From Dyadobacter chenwenxiniae (GTDB lineage: Bacteria; Bacteroidota; Bacteroidia; Cytophagales; Spirosomataceae): a DNA stretch of 64,000 bases. This document shows positions 16,369-26,275 of the stretch, piece after piece (the first letter of the stretch is position 1; every line of letters begins with the position of its first letter). Below the pieces are notes generated by a model. That model made no database searches and was not told where the DNA came from. It worked only from the letters and a program-made list of their open reading frames with translations. A program made the position numbers and the translations under genes. The stretch is taken from contig NZ_CP094997.1 of NCBI RefSeq assembly GCF_022869785.1, positions 4,464,001 to 4,528,000 on the forward strand. Reading direction: 5' to 3'.

Positions 16369-17022
16369 ATGAAAAAGAGTACGGCTATCGTAAGAATGAT
16401 TTGCACAATGTGCATTGTTGCCTTTACTTTTATGGCTTGCAATAATGAGTTGGCCATCTCTCCGGATGAAAAAGAACAAGGGAGTACGCAATTAGTAGAT
16501 GAAGTTATGGCATTGCCTCATAGGGTTGTTCCGTTGGGATATGCTAAGCTGAGTGGTGCAGAAAAAGTAGTTCTTTGGAATAAGCATATTGATAAGTATT
16601 TATCCAGCAACAAACTATCCAAAGATGTCATTGCACATATTGAGCTGCTTAGGAAATTTAATACTATTGAAATATTTGAAAATGCCAATGATCCTTTAAT
16701 CAAGGAAAGAATAGCAAAATTCGAAAAAAGTTGGCTGGTCGAACCACTCGCCAATGGCACAATTCCACGTGAAGTTCTTTTTAGAGTAGGAACGCTTGCT
16801 GGCTTAGGAGTGGCCGAGGCTGACCTTGGATCGTTAAACAGCCGTGTCTCTGCAAAAGCTTCTGAAGGCGGCAGCGGCGGAGCGACCTGCGAATGCAGAT
16901 ATGACTTAGGTTGTCTTGGATGGGATAATACATGTGATAAAGGTAATTGTAGAGATGCTTATAATTCGAGCTGCGGTGTTTTTGGCACTTCAAACTGCAC
17001 TGGGAAGTGCAGAGTGGCTTAG
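16369..17022 (+). CDS. Fulvocin C-related bacteriocin-like lipoprotein
   Basis: A 217-residue protein with signal peptide and lipobox (FTFMACNN), a helical middle, then a Gly/Ser hinge (ASEGGSGG) and a C-terminal domain of about 45 residues with eight cysteines (TCECRYDLGC, NTCDKGNC, SSCGVF, NCTGKC). That plan matches the Bacteroidota fulvocin C-related proteins, named for an eight-Cys Myxococcus peptide. The C-terminal part may be released as a disulfide-bonded toxin or signal. The following thioredoxin-like gene fits disulfide or redox handling. A terminator (17051-17090) separates it from that gene. Confidence 0.78.
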   Translation: MKKSTAIVRMICTMCIVAFTFMACNNELAISPDEKEQGSTQLVDEVMALPHRVVPLGYAKLSGAEKVVLWNKHIDKYLSSNKLSKDVIAHIELLRKFNTIEIFENANDPLIKERIAKFEKSWLVEPLANGTIPREVLFRVGTLAGLGVAEADLGSLNSRVSAKASEGGSGGATCECRYDLGCLGWDNTCDKGNCRDAYNSSCGVFGTSNCTGKCRVA

Positions 17023-17050
17023 TATCTCTTTTCCTTCAATGAATCTTAGC

Positions 17051-17090
17051 GCAACTCCCTTAAAATAATATGGGAGTTGCATTTTATTTT
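17051..17090 (+). terminator. Intrinsic terminator after fulvocin-like gene
   Basis: GCAACTCCC (17051-17059) pairs with GGGAGTTGC (17072-17080), followed by ATTTTATTTT. It also explains why the TTG at 17077 is a poor start for the next gene. Confidence 0.65.
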
Positions 17091-17100
17091 GCCGACGAAC

Positions 17101-17991
17101 ATGAAAGGTAGTTATATACTTTGGATAGAGCTGATTTTCAAAATCTTTTTATTTACTATCTCCATCTTCATCCCTGGACAAATTAGAATTACTTATGGAT
17201 GGCTTGCCAGCTTTATACTTTCAGGAGTCGTTTACTTTGCAATTGCGTTCTTTTATTTCGCAAGGCGAAATAGGACATATCTAGCTGCTTTCCTAGCGAG
17301 CATCCTATTCTTACCTCTTTTCACGTATTTCGATAACAGACAATTTTGGTATCCCTATCTGATGCCAACATATATGTTAATTAATTTCAGCTCCGTTGCG
17401 ACCGCCTACTTCGCACATCAAAACAAAAATGTGATCTCATTGGCTTGGGCAATAGGTGTAGTTTCACTTATATTCATTTCTTACAATAATATTGAAACCT
17501 ACCTATTTGAAAATACAATTAGTTCTGCTGATTACAGTGAATTAACGACCAATGGTAAGACGATTGAGCTGGACGGAGTTAATCCATTTCAGAATGAAGT
17601 ATTAAATAATAAAATAGTGATAGTAGATTTTTGGTATACTACTTGTGCACCTTGCATCACTAAACTTAGTGCGTTTGACAGCCTTGCTAACAAATACGCT
17701 GATCATCAGGATGTTGTCTTTTTGTCAGTAGTAGATGGAAAGTTAGACTCAAAAGAGAAAGTCTCCGATTTTATGAAAAAACATAAAATAAGGACGAAAG
17801 TGCTTTATGATTCCTCGGGTATATTTATAAGCCAATTTGCGCTTAGAGCTAACGGTTACCCGCTGGAATTACGGATTAACAAATCCTCCCAAATATGGGA
17901 GGTCATCAATGGATACACAAACAATGCTCCAAAATATGTTAGTCAAGGTATCCAATCAATTAATACGGAACTAAAAAAAAATAGGTTATAA
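17101..17991 (+). CDS. Membrane protein with C-terminal TlpA-like thioredoxin domain
   Basis: From ATG 17101 the protein has about five hydrophobic segments in the first 150 residues, then a thioredoxin-fold domain with VDFWYTTCAPC, i.e. a C-x-x-C redox site (CAPC), and DVVFLSVVDG. The cis-Pro region reads NGYPLELRI, as in TlpA/ResA proteins. The redox domain should face the periplasm and could reduce or isomerise disulfides, plausibly those of the fulvocin-like peptide. It is one base from the DUF1573 lipoprotein gene. A TTG at 17077 in the same frame lies within the terminator and was rejected as start. Confidence 0.8.
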   Translation: MKGSYILWIELIFKIFLFTISIFIPGQIRITYGWLASFILSGVVYFAIAFFYFARRNRTYLAAFLASILFLPLFTYFDNRQFWYPYLMPTYMLINFSSVATAYFAHQNKNVISLAWAIGVVSLIFISYNNIETYLFENTISSADYSELTTNGKTIELDGVNPFQNEVLNNKIVIVDFWYTTCAPCITKLSAFDSLANKYADHQDVVFLSVVDGKLDSKEKVSDFMKKHKIRTKVLYDSSGIFISQFALRANGYPLELRINKSSQIWEVINGYTNNAPKYVSQGIQSINTELKKNRL

Positions 17992-17992
17992 A

Positions 17993-18364
17993 ATGAATTC
18001 AAGAGCAATAATATGTCTGGCAATGTTAGCGGCTTCTGCATGCAGTAAGCCCAAACCTGCCCAGATAAGCTTTCAGAAGAAAGAAGATATTTTTACTGTG
18101 GCGAAGGGAAAGCAACATGTGTCAACATTCAAGTTTGAAAATACAGGGCAAGACACTTTACGACTTATAGGTGTGGATGCTACTTGTGGCTGTACGACGG
18201 TAGACTTTGATAGCTTGGGCATCGCGCCAGGATCCACGAGTGAAATTAAAGTAACCTATGACTCTAACATTGACACTACAAGTGAAGTGCAAAAAATTGT
18301 ATTAGTTGAATCTAATACAATCCCAAAGCTCACCACTTTGTATTTGATGGGCAAGATAAAATAG
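17993..18364 (+). CDS. DUF1573 lipoprotein
   Basis: A 123-residue lipoprotein (LAASACSK lipobox near Cys 17). The mature domain contains HVSTFKFENTGQDTLRL, then DATCGCTTVDFD and EIKVTYDSN, the marks of the DUF1573 immunoglobulin-like family, including the CxC pair of that family. DUF1573 proteins are periplasmic or surface proteins of unknown role. Placed between the thioredoxin-like and O-antigen-ligase-like genes with spacings of 1 and 4 bases, it belongs to one operon with them. In Bacteroidota fulvocin-type loci such proteins recur, from memory. Confidence 0.85.
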   Translation: MNSRAIICLAMLAASACSKPKPAQISFQKKEDIFTVAKGKQHVSTFKFENTGQDTLRLIGVDATCGCTTVDFDSLGIAPGSTSEIKVTYDSNIDTTSEVQKIVLVESNTIPKLTTLYLMGKIK

Positions 18365-18368
18365 AACG

Positions 18369-20255
18369 ATGCCGCAAAAACGGAATAGTGGTTCGCATAA
18401 TTTATTGGTCGAAGGTAAAAGCTCAAAATGGTCAAAACTTGGGCAACATTGCTTTCTAATATTCTTTAACTCAGTGTTACTTGGCACCGTATTTGTCGTG
18501 GCCCAGGAAACTGAAACTTCTCTGACAGATTATAAAAGCTATTCGGTATCCATCGCTGCAACGATCGTAACCCTTTGGGCTACAGTATCCTTCCTAACCG
18601 ACAAGTCGGCGGTTAAGATTTCGCCTCAGGACACGTTGGTTTGTCTTTATCTTTGCTTCCTGGGTATAAGGATCGCCTTTACCGAAAATTTCAATTTTGA
18701 CTATGGTTGGCTAGTTTGTGTATGGGCGGCATATATTGCTATCAGACATCTTTCATCTAAAACATCTATTATTGATGTGCCACTTGTATGTGGCATTCTG
18801 CTGATTTCCATGTTTTGTGAAAGTTTCTGGGTATTAAGCCAGGTTATGGGAAGAACGCCCAGCTTGAATGATAACTTTCCTGCAACAGGGACCTTTCACA
18901 ACCCCGGCCCAATGGGTATCTACCTAAGCAGTTTCCTACCAATAGTTATTGCTATGGGAAGCCAGAACGTATTCTCAAATTTGACGCGGTATATCCGGTT
19001 AGCCTCTTTGCTGGTTGCGAGCCTTATGTTTGTTGCCATCATAGTTTCACAATCGCGATCTGCCTGGATGGGACTGGGCATCTCAGCACTTATCGCCCTG
19101 CTCTCAAACCGGCATCGTCTCTACCAGTTAATAATTCACTTGACCGGGCGCACTCGGGCTAAAATACTCGTTTGCAGCGCAGTCGTGTCAGTGCTGGTTC
19201 TGCTTTATTTGGTATTGCAGTTAAAGAAGGAATCTGCATTTGGACGTGTGCTAGTGTGGAAGACAGGATGTAGTATGAGCCTAGATAAACCTGTTTTTGG
19301 ACTGGGCATTGGTAAGGTTTCTGACTTCTACCTTCGATATCAGATGAAGTACTTTGAAAATAATAGGCTAAATTCCGCAGAAGCAACATTTGCCGATAAA
19401 GTCGATTCACTCTTCAACGGGGCGCTACAAACTATGGCCGAGCAGGGAATTGTTGGCCTTTCACTTTGGACAGGAATTTTTCTGTTGGCCTTATGGCCCC
19501 TCATCCGTAGCTTGCAAGCGGGAGACGGATCCCTAGCTCTATCCGATCCAATATGCATTCTTTCCCATTCTGTAGTCATTATTCTCGTTGCCAGCAATTT
19601 TTCGTACGCATTTGAAACACCAAATATCGTGTTGGCCCTAGTGGCATTTATTGCGGTATTAACCACAATGCGCAAGGATCTCCAGTTCATCAGTGTTAAG
19701 AGCCGAAATGTAGGTTTTCTGATGACCTTTATCGGCCTTTTTTTAGGGTATATATCAACAAAGGTTGTCGACCAATATGTTATTAAAAGAGAGGTGCAAA
19801 GGATCAGCTACATAAACACATCTAATAGAGCGAAGATACATCTCTTAGATTCACTAGATCGCATCTATCCTTTGGAAAGAGCAATTCTCGCTTCCCTTGG
19901 TAAATTTCAATCGCTCGATGGCAAATATGACGAAAGCATACAAACACTAAACAAAGCTCATGTACTTAGGTATGATCCGTTTACTTCGTCGACGCTTGGA
20001 ATCAACCATCAGCACCTGGGTCAGTTTGATATCGCCGAGAAACACATAAATAATAGCCTACGGATGATCCCGAACAGAATGTACCCTAGATATCTACTTG
20101 CAAAACTGTACCTAGCGAAAGGTGATTTTGAGAAAACTGACAGTATGGCTAAAGATATACTTCAAATGCCTATAAAAATAGAATCAGAGGCAACAAGGCA
20201 AATGAAATTAGAAGCCAAGTTTTTGCTTGCAGACAAGCAAATAAAAAGAGAATGA
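18369..20255 (+). CDS. O-antigen-ligase-like polytopic membrane protein with C-terminal TPRs
   Basis: The 628-residue protein has about ten hydrophobic segments, including the Wzy/O-antigen-ligase-like stretch FHNPGPMGIYLSSFLP and SQSRSAWMGLGISALIA, the usual signature of the Wzy_C (PF04932) domain. A periplasmic loop follows with GIGKVSDFYLRYQ. After the last membrane segment, residues about 510-620 contain tetratricopeptide-like repeats (DESIQTLNKAHVL, AEKHINNSLRMIPN). Classical members transfer glycans, but in peptide loci of Bacteroidota homologues also occur with no glycan genes, as here, so the substrate is uncertain. Confidence 0.78.
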   Translation: MPQKRNSGSHNLLVEGKSSKWSKLGQHCFLIFFNSVLLGTVFVVAQETETSLTDYKSYSVSIAATIVTLWATVSFLTDKSAVKISPQDTLVCLYLCFLGIRIAFTENFNFDYGWLVCVWAAYIAIRHLSSKTSIIDVPLVCGILLISMFCESFWVLSQVMGRTPSLNDNFPATGTFHNPGPMGIYLSSFLPIVIAMGSQNVFSNLTRYIRLASLLVASLMFVAIIVSQSRSAWMGLGISALIALLSNRHRLYQLIIHLTGRTRAKILVCSAVVSVLVLLYLVLQLKKESAFGRVLVWKTGCSMSLDKPVFGLGIGKVSDFYLRYQMKYFENNRLNSAEATFADKVDSLFNGALQTMAEQGIVGLSLWTGIFLLALWPLIRSLQAGDGSLALSDPICILSHSVVIILVASNFSYAFETPNIVLALVAFIAVLTTMRKDLQFISVKSRNVGFLMTFIGLFLGYISTKVVDQYVIKREVQRISYINTSNRAKIHLLDSLDRIYPLERAILASLGKFQSLDGKYDESIQTLNKAHVLRYDPFTSSTLGINHQHLGQFDIAEKHINNSLRMIPNRMYPRYLLAKLYLAKGDFEKTDSMAKDILQMPIKIESEATRQMKLEAKFLLADKQIKRE

Positions 20256-20363
20256 GTACTATTCGAATCATCTTTCCAAAATGGCTTTATTCTTCCTATA
20301 TGATTTAGAGTGAAAAATCTGCTAAAACTAGTTGTCTTCTTATATTATATAGCGAATTTGTGA

Positions 20364-21029
20364 TCAACTACGAATTGGCAGATATCCATATGTTGCCAAC
20401 TCAACTTGGGATCTTACTGGTAATGTTGCACCATTAGCCAAAACGTAGTTCCTCTGTGTCACGTCCCATACATCAGTATAATAATGGTCTGTTATGAGGA
20501 TAGCCTTAGTAGTTAATTGAGATACGATAATGTTTTTAATAATCTCGTGGAAAAGCGGATCTATCATTGAGAACGGCTCATCTAGCATTAAGAAAGGGTG
20601 ATCCATATTGGCTATTAAAAGAAATTCCAAGTATTTTAATGTACCAAGAGATAGTGATCCAACTTTCTGGTTTTCAAATAATGCTACGCCTGGCGCATAA
20701 AAAATGTGATTTTGTGTTTCTCCATCCGAAAAAATCATTTGAATAAGATTCCTAACTTTCATATCAAGGGGCAAAAAGCTCACCTGTGGGAGATAGGCTA
20801 TCAATTTACGAGAGATATTCGCTCGTGGGTGGAATTGAGTATTATCAAGGAAGACTGAGCTTGCCGTGGCTTTTATCGTTCCAAACAGAACCTTCATGAG
20901 TGTGGATTTACCACAACCATTTCTACCGAATATCCCAACTGTTTCACCTGTTTGCAAATGAATATTAACATTTGTCAAGATTGGCCTACTTCCAAAATGC
21001 TTTTCAATCTGCTTCACTTCTAGTTTCAT
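20364..21029 (-). CDS. ABC transporter ATP-binding protein
   Basis: A 221-residue nucleotide-binding domain: Walker A GRNGCGKSTL near residue 36, Q-loop AYLPQVSF, signature region GSLSLGTLKYLEF in place of the usual LSGGQ, Walker B FLMLDEPF, and H-switch ITDHYYTD. The diverged signature is typical of small Bacteroidota peptide exporters. It is one base from the small membrane protein at 21031-21303 with which it probably forms a two-gene transporter. It converges on the fulvocin operon. Export of, or immunity to, the fulvocin-like peptide is an inference from location. Confidence 0.85.
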   Translation of the reverse strand: MKLEVKQIEKHFGSRPILTNVNIHLQTGETVGIFGRNGCGKSTLMKVLFGTIKATASSVFLDNTQFHPRANISRKLIAYLPQVSFLPLDMKVRNLIQMIFSDGETQNHIFYAPGVALFENQKVGSLSLGTLKYLEFLLIANMDHPFLMLDEPFSMIDPLFHEIIKNIIVSQLTTKAILITDHYYTDVWDVTQRNYVLANGATLPVRSQVELATYGYLPIRS

Positions 21030-21030
21030 A

Positions 21031-21303
21031 CTAAACCGCTAACATAACTCCCAATAAGACAGATACCCCAATATTTACTATCCATGATGTCAGTACCAAA
21101 CGCATTTTGGTTATACCCATGTTATAATATAAGTAGTATTCAGTTCCGTGAAAAAACGAGTATGCCATCAAGCTTAAGATCATTCCGCCGGTAGGAAACA
21201 ACAAAATGCCTCCAAACGGGCCAGCTACAAATGCTGTTAAAACAGAAATGGCAAGATTAAATTTTGTCAGGTCAATGTAATATTTCCAGAAAGCCCAAGT
21301 CAT
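21031..21303 (-). CDS. Small ABC permease-like membrane protein (90 aa)
   Basis: The 90-residue protein has three hydrophobic segments: TKFNLAISVLTAFVAGPFGG, ILLFPTGGMILSLMAYSFF and TSWIVNIGVSVLLGVM, separated by YYLYYNMGITKMRLV. The latter loop motif is typical of Bacteroidota ABC permeases that pair with small ATPases, where [YF]YYN-x-G[IL][ST]K-x-x-L occurs. It starts 290 bases from the transglutaminase-like gene and is followed by the ATPase one base away, so the two make one transporter. Its short length suggests a homo-oligomeric channel or a partial permease. Confidence 0.6.
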   Translation of the reverse strand: MTWAFWKYYIDLTKFNLAISVLTAFVAGPFGGILLFPTGGMILSLMAYSFFHGTEYYLYYNMGITKMRLVLTSWIVNIGVSVLLGVMLAV

Positions 21304-21592
21304 AAGTCTTAATCACATCAATACCCACAATTTGTTGACTACTGCCCAAAAATTGCTCATGAAGTTTGCATTCACAAGACACGCGCAAATGCAAATTTAT
21401 ATTTCCATCTATTCCTCATTACCTATGCTAATATAAAACAACGTTAAAATGCTTGAGTGATCAGCGGTCTATACGCTGCAACGAGGCGTACCAGTCAATT
21501 ACATTCAAAAGAAAAATACAACAGCATAATTGAAATCGCTTGTTCCGTGTTCAAAAGGATCACCAGATTATCAAGAGTAGACAACCATTACG

Positions 21593-23596
21593 TTACATCC
21601 AAATAATCTGACCTTTGTCTATTACAAAGATACGTTCATCTTCCCCCTCATCAAGATTTCTTAGCCATAAAAGTGCTCCCGAAGGTATGTTGTTAAAACT
21701 CACATTTGCATCATTGGCATATTTTATCCCTAATGAAAGCCAATTATCATTTTTCCAATATAATAACTCATATCTCATACCACCGTAAATCCCATTCTTA
21801 TCGTTCCTTGCACAGTACTTAATATCAGCAATGGATACGTCCCCATTGAGCTTCATCCCAACCCATAAGGAGTCTTTTGATGCTTTATTAGCTATTACAT
21901 CGGATCTTTGAAAATTGATCGCGCGCTCGTATTGGACAACTTTCACATGGCTTAAAAGATCCTCATCAAAAATTTGCTTGATATTCTCTGTTGTTACCCC
22001 TTCCGAACTTATATATGTTCCTTCTATTTTTTTGAATTCGGAATCATAAAAACCTAGATAGGCAGGCCCACTCTTAAACGCATAGTTAACGGTAGGAAAA
22101 ACGTATCTTACATATTTTGCCTTGCGAGGTGAGATTTTAACACTTTCAACTTGCAACCCAGGTTGGTCTTTTATAGTGAATATATCGGTGGCATTTTTAA
22201 AATCAATATTATCTGATATTTGGAATCTACCGCCAATCATGTCTTTGCATCTCGGGTCATACACTCTTGGAAACAATATAGGATACTTACGGTCAAATTT
22301 ATACGAGATCTTCTTTTCTTGTGGTTGTATATATTTTATACTCCCGGCCATGTTCACCATAATAGGGTTACCTACTGGGCTGACCTGTCCATTTCTAATT
22401 ACGGCAGGAAGGTACGCCATTTCCCTCCCCATATTCATAAACGCGATGTGATTTCCTACCCTTTTACCCTTGGTGAGCGGCACCCAACTCTTCTTGTCAA
22501 AAACGCATAGAAATACCTCAGAATTCATTAATGAATCAGATACATCAACTGCAATATTAATTACCGGCAACAAATTGCTTGTAATATCCTGAGTTGTTCG
22601 CTCTTGGTATAATTTAGCATCAACTGAATCGAGTTCTGTAAAGAATTTTGTAAGATATACTTTTGGCGCGCGACTGTCTAAGTAAAATTCCTCCGGATTC
22701 AGATAACCGGTTGAAAAAGAGTGCCATTTGCCTGCGGCATCTAAAACAGCGTTGAATTCGTGGCTTCCGGACCGAATGCCCCAGTGAGGTATGGTACTTG
22801 CAGCCGCAGCAATACCCAATGTTCGGAGGATAGAAATCCCCAGGGCTGTTTGGTCATAGCAACTTGACCAGATTTTTCCTTTAAACAAATTTAAGACCTT
22901 AATGCCACCAGGAGCAACTTGTACTATTCTTTCATCATATATTGTGTTTTGTATCCATTTATTTACGAACCCACATACCTTTATTGGATCATTTATATTC
23001 TTTAAGGAATCTCGAACCCATTTCAATTCCTCATACATATATGGTCGCCAGGCATCCAACGGTTCACTTCCAATACGATAAGGTAAGATATATTTACAAA
23101 ATTCATCAAAGGTGTAGCCTTTGGACCAAGGATTCTCCCAAGCCATAAATGCATACTCAATATTATCAATTAAATAATCTGCCTTTACTTCCTGGATGTC
23201 ATGTTTCGTTTCAAATCCGTCGTTCTCTATTTCTCCAGTATTGGAAAAATAACCTCCCCATACCCTCTCAAAATTTTCTTTCCTTATAGCTCTGTTTGTC
23301 AATGAATCATTCGTTAGCAAGAGAGATTGGTCAAGAACTAAAATGGAGTCGCAAATTGAATCATAGGCATTGGCGTGTTTTGATATAATGAAGGAGTGAT
23401 AAGGCAAATTTTTTATTAAGAACACAGCTGCCTTGTACTTTAAACTATCTCCAGGTAACGAATAATAATTTAGCACTTTCTCTAGCTCACTCTTATTTTT
23501 ACCCGCAATTTCCAACACCTGCGCCAACTTATTATCCTCAACAGAACAGGCTTGTGTTAACAAAATCCCTAAGATGGCTTGAATGACTTTCTTCAT
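21593..23596 (-). CDS. Transglutaminase-like domain lipoprotein
   Basis: The 667-residue protein has a signal peptide with lipobox ILLTQACSVE. Residues about 200-320 are a transglutaminase-like fold, with the catalytic Cys in WSSCYDQTALG (about 246), a His in SGSHEFN (about 280) and an Asp in the following AAGKWHSF strand. The later part is rich in beta strands (WVPLTKGKRVGNH, GDVSIADIKYCARN) and probably forms carbohydrate- or protein-binding domains; it contains several tryptophans. Such proteins act in the periplasm or at the surface as proteases or crosslinkers. It is upstream of the small ABC genes on the same strand, with a 290-base gap. Confidence 0.8.
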   Translation of the reverse strand: MKKVIQAILGILLTQACSVEDNKLAQVLEIAGKNKSELEKVLNYYSLPGDSLKYKAAVFLIKNLPYHSFIISKHANAYDSICDSILVLDQSLLLTNDSLTNRAIRKENFERVWGGYFSNTGEIENDGFETKHDIQEVKADYLIDNIEYAFMAWENPWSKGYTFDEFCKYILPYRIGSEPLDAWRPYMYEELKWVRDSLKNINDPIKVCGFVNKWIQNTIYDERIVQVAPGGIKVLNLFKGKIWSSCYDQTALGISILRTLGIAAAASTIPHWGIRSGSHEFNAVLDAAGKWHSFSTGYLNPEEFYLDSRAPKVYLTKFFTELDSVDAKLYQERTTQDITSNLLPVINIAVDVSDSLMNSEVFLCVFDKKSWVPLTKGKRVGNHIAFMNMGREMAYLPAVIRNGQVSPVGNPIMVNMAGSIKYIQPQEKKISYKFDRKYPILFPRVYDPRCKDMIGGRFQISDNIDFKNATDIFTIKDQPGLQVESVKISPRKAKYVRYVFPTVNYAFKSGPAYLGFYDSEFKKIEGTYISSEGVTTENIKQIFDEDLLSHVKVVQYERAINFQRSDVIANKASKDSLWVGMKLNGDVSIADIKYCARNDKNGIYGGMRYELLYWKNDNWLSLGIKYANDANVSFNNIPSGALLWLRNLDEGEDERIFVIDKGQIIWM

Positions 23597-24280
23597 TAAT
23601 GCTGAGTGCTTTAGTTAAAACATAATAAAAAGAAGTCCCTCCTTACAGGTTATAGAGGTGGAACTCAGGGTTCTGGAGCAATGATTCTTATTGCTGGTTT
23701 CCCGGACGCCCAGACACGGAAAATTGCATCGACTACAAATAAACTAAGCTTCCAGAAATTCACAAAATCGTGTGTTGCTTTTGGAGTGCTACACCCTGCT
23801 TTTTCCAGAGGTCGTTCTCTACCTGAAATTAGTCAGTCCACTAAAAAAGGTTGTCAACGTCGACAGGTTTCTGTTCCTTAGGGGATAAGCAACTCGTAAG
23901 GTATCACTATATTCGATGCTACCGAAACCCACATCTTTATCATAAGGGGGTATATTCAGGGGTATAAATGAAATCCATATCAAGAAAGTATTTAAAAAAC
24001 ATCCGTTTACGGCTATAATATCCTTCCCTTCGCCATATCCCTCATCCGTCGAGTTTTGCGTCATAGTATAACAAATTTATTGGCTCGACCATCAAGGTAT
24101 GAGTATAAGGTATTCCCTAGGCGTTCAAGGTAAATTTTATACACATTGATCCCCGTGATAAAATGCAATAGCAAGAGAACCGTAAACTAAATATTTTTAA
24201 ACGAAATATAACTTTACAAATATTTAATTTAACATTAACTCAGATACCTTAAATTTACATGCACTTAACCCTACTCTATC
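23597..24280. other. Intergenic region, possible decayed gene
   Basis: About 685 bases. An 81-codon minus-strand frame (23819-24064, start MTQNSTDEGYGEGKD) has one hydrophobic stretch, but its C-terminal half looks non-coding and a plus-strand frame overlaps it. I see no solid gene; the last 100 bases probably hold the promoter of the gene at 24281. Confidence 0.35.
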
Positions 24281-25309
24281 ATGGACAAACTTTGGCAGCT
24301 AATTCCACAGATTACCTCACCACTCGCCGCAATATCATTTGTCGTCTATCTCATTTATCTTATTAGACGGGCTATAGAAAAAAGGAAAAGTGCTACCCTA
24401 ACTGTCGGTGACGATGCCTCCAAAGCACAAGCAGCCAAGGTAATTCTACGAGACATTCCAGACGTTGAGCTTCCGCCAATTGAAAAACCTAAGGATGCCC
24501 TCGAACTAGCCAAGGAGATAATTGCCGGAAAAATGGCACGTTATCATAAAACAATGAACTCGGCACTTTTAGTTGTGGCGATATGCGCAATAACCTTCTT
24601 GCTTGCAAAGCTGATTGGTGATGAAAAAAATCCTGTTAAAATCACGACTAGTAAAAGCTGGGCTGAAAACATGGCCGTTAAAAAAGAATTGCCCTACCCG
24701 ATTCTCTCGATTGTATGCCACATAACATTAAGCAATGTTAAGGTAGATAGTAATACCATCAGACGTGCCTCTTTTAGATACCACTACGTACTTAAAGCTA
24801 CTAGAAACATCGAAGACAGCGAAAAGATATTTCAGGAACAATTTGTTTCAAACGAAGGAAACATCACGCCATGGGCCGGTTCTGAACTTCAAGAGATTGA
24901 AAGCATAAAAGACGGGCGATATTGGGTTAAGTTTAACGCGAAACAAGGAGATATCTTTACCGTAACGACCGGAGCAAACTATACTTATAAGCCACCATTT
25001 TCCAACACCGGCACAAGCTGCTTTGACGGTTTAGAACTAAGCAGCGATGAGTGGTTAACTTGTTATCCAAACAGTATCGACTATATCGATAACTTAACTT
25101 TCATTGTTGAAGGTATAGATGCCGAAATCGGCCGAGCCAATGGAAATTCAATGCTAAGAAAGGGAGAGAAGGGTGTTGTCACTTCCCAAGACGGTGCAAC
25201 CTGCCGAGTATATCAGTCAGACAAGGCATGCAAGATAATCGCAAAGTGGCAAAAGATCGCTCCGGGGGAATGTGTCGGACTTAAAATCAAATGGCCTCCT
25301 ACCACATAA
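24281..25309 (+). CDS. Hypothetical membrane protein (342 aa)
   Basis: Two membrane segments are visible: LAAISFVVYLIYLIRRA at residues 16-32 and LLVVAICAITFLLAKLI near 95-111, with a charged linker between them (about 33-94). The remaining 230 residues form a soluble, beta-rich domain with scattered Cys (ISIVCHITL-like, TSCFDGL, LTCYPN, DGATCRVYQSDKACK). I recognise no family. It stands alone, 965 bases before the ATPase gene at 26276, and has its own promoter region. It may be linked to the following defence block but that is only by position. Confidence 0.55.
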   Translation: MDKLWQLIPQITSPLAAISFVVYLIYLIRRAIEKRKSATLTVGDDASKAQAAKVILRDIPDVELPPIEKPKDALELAKEIIAGKMARYHKTMNSALLVVAICAITFLLAKLIGDEKNPVKITTSKSWAENMAVKKELPYPILSIVCHITLSNVKVDSNTIRRASFRYHYVLKATRNIEDSEKIFQEQFVSNEGNITPWAGSELQEIESIKDGRYWVKFNAKQGDIFTVTTGANYTYKPPFSNTGTSCFDGLELSSDEWLTCYPNSIDYIDNLTFIVEGIDAEIGRANGNSMLRKGEKGVVTSQDGATCRVYQSDKACKIIAKWQKIAPGECVGLKIKWPPTT

Positions 25310-26275
25310 TGGCGAAAGAAATCGCAATCGATACAAAAACTCTCCCGACAAGGAGCTGGCCTATTGGATATTACTGTAATCTGAGTGATGCGCAAATTCG
25401 GGAAAGTCTACTGTGTCATTTCAGGAGTGCAGTATCATTTTGGCGGAATCCTCTCTGAAGTAGAAAAAGTCTTGTACTTATCTAATACAAGCCGGAATGG
25501 TCGCCCTCCCAGCACTCAATCATCATAATCTACTGCAGATCAGCTTCAATTACTACTTCTCCAAACCACCCTCGATACTTCTATAAATTCAATTCCGCAT
25601 AAGTAAATGGTTTTTACAAACCGGCATGCAAGCCAAAGCCATCAGCGAGAACGTTCTGTTCGACAAGCGCAAACATTGATTGCTTTAACCTGTCTACCTG
25701 ATCGCTCCTTAAATGCTACCAGCACTGCATTTCCTTCAAGAGACAAAGTGATGTTGTCCGCGCTGCTACCCGTATCCGGACACCTCTCTCTCATTTCTCA
25801 CCGTACTGCTTTCTAAACGAACTCCACTAGGCAAATCCAAACTAAATGCTGGTTTAAGGTCGTATTCAGGCGTGCATATCACCCCTGATTCACAACAGCG
25901 CTATCAGTGGCCGTATCCAAGCATATCACTAAAGTCCCGGTCAATACCTAACAATTTATTCCTGAATTTATGCAAGGATGATATCGCAAGAGCTAAAAAA
26001 AACTTTTCAAAATGCTTGGGATTCGGTTGCATTTTAAGTAGGTTGGCAAAGAATGTGTTACGCAACACACACATAATCCATAAACTTCCTCTATCAAAAA
26101 AACTACGAAAAAATGTCAGTGAAACTGCCTTGCCGGTTAGAAATCCTATCGTCACCGGAAAACGTTAGCTAGAAGATTTTTTGACTTTACCCGCTCGCAT
26201 GGTACGCAATCCGCATACCATCGGTATTCTGCACGCTATATTCAGTTACGTATACACCGACTTCAAAGCATAGTT
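25310..26275. other. Long intergenic region, no supported gene
   Basis: About 965 bases with only short competing frames on both strands (up to about 98 codons, none with recognisable sequence). Fragments such as MQAKAISENVLFDKRKH near 25628 suggest decayed coding sequence. A palindrome ATGGTA (26199-26204) with TACCAT (26216-26221) lies 55 bases before the ATPase start and could be an operator. Confidence 0.4.

Noticed and set aside
23819..24064. 81-codon minus-strand frame with one hydrophobic stretch
   Set aside because: Composition unlike neighbouring genes and no ribosome site seen; overlapped by a plus-strand frame.
25607..26168. Short frames on both strands in the long gap
   Set aside because: Overlapping, low-complexity and without family resemblance; possibly decayed coding DNA but not supportable.
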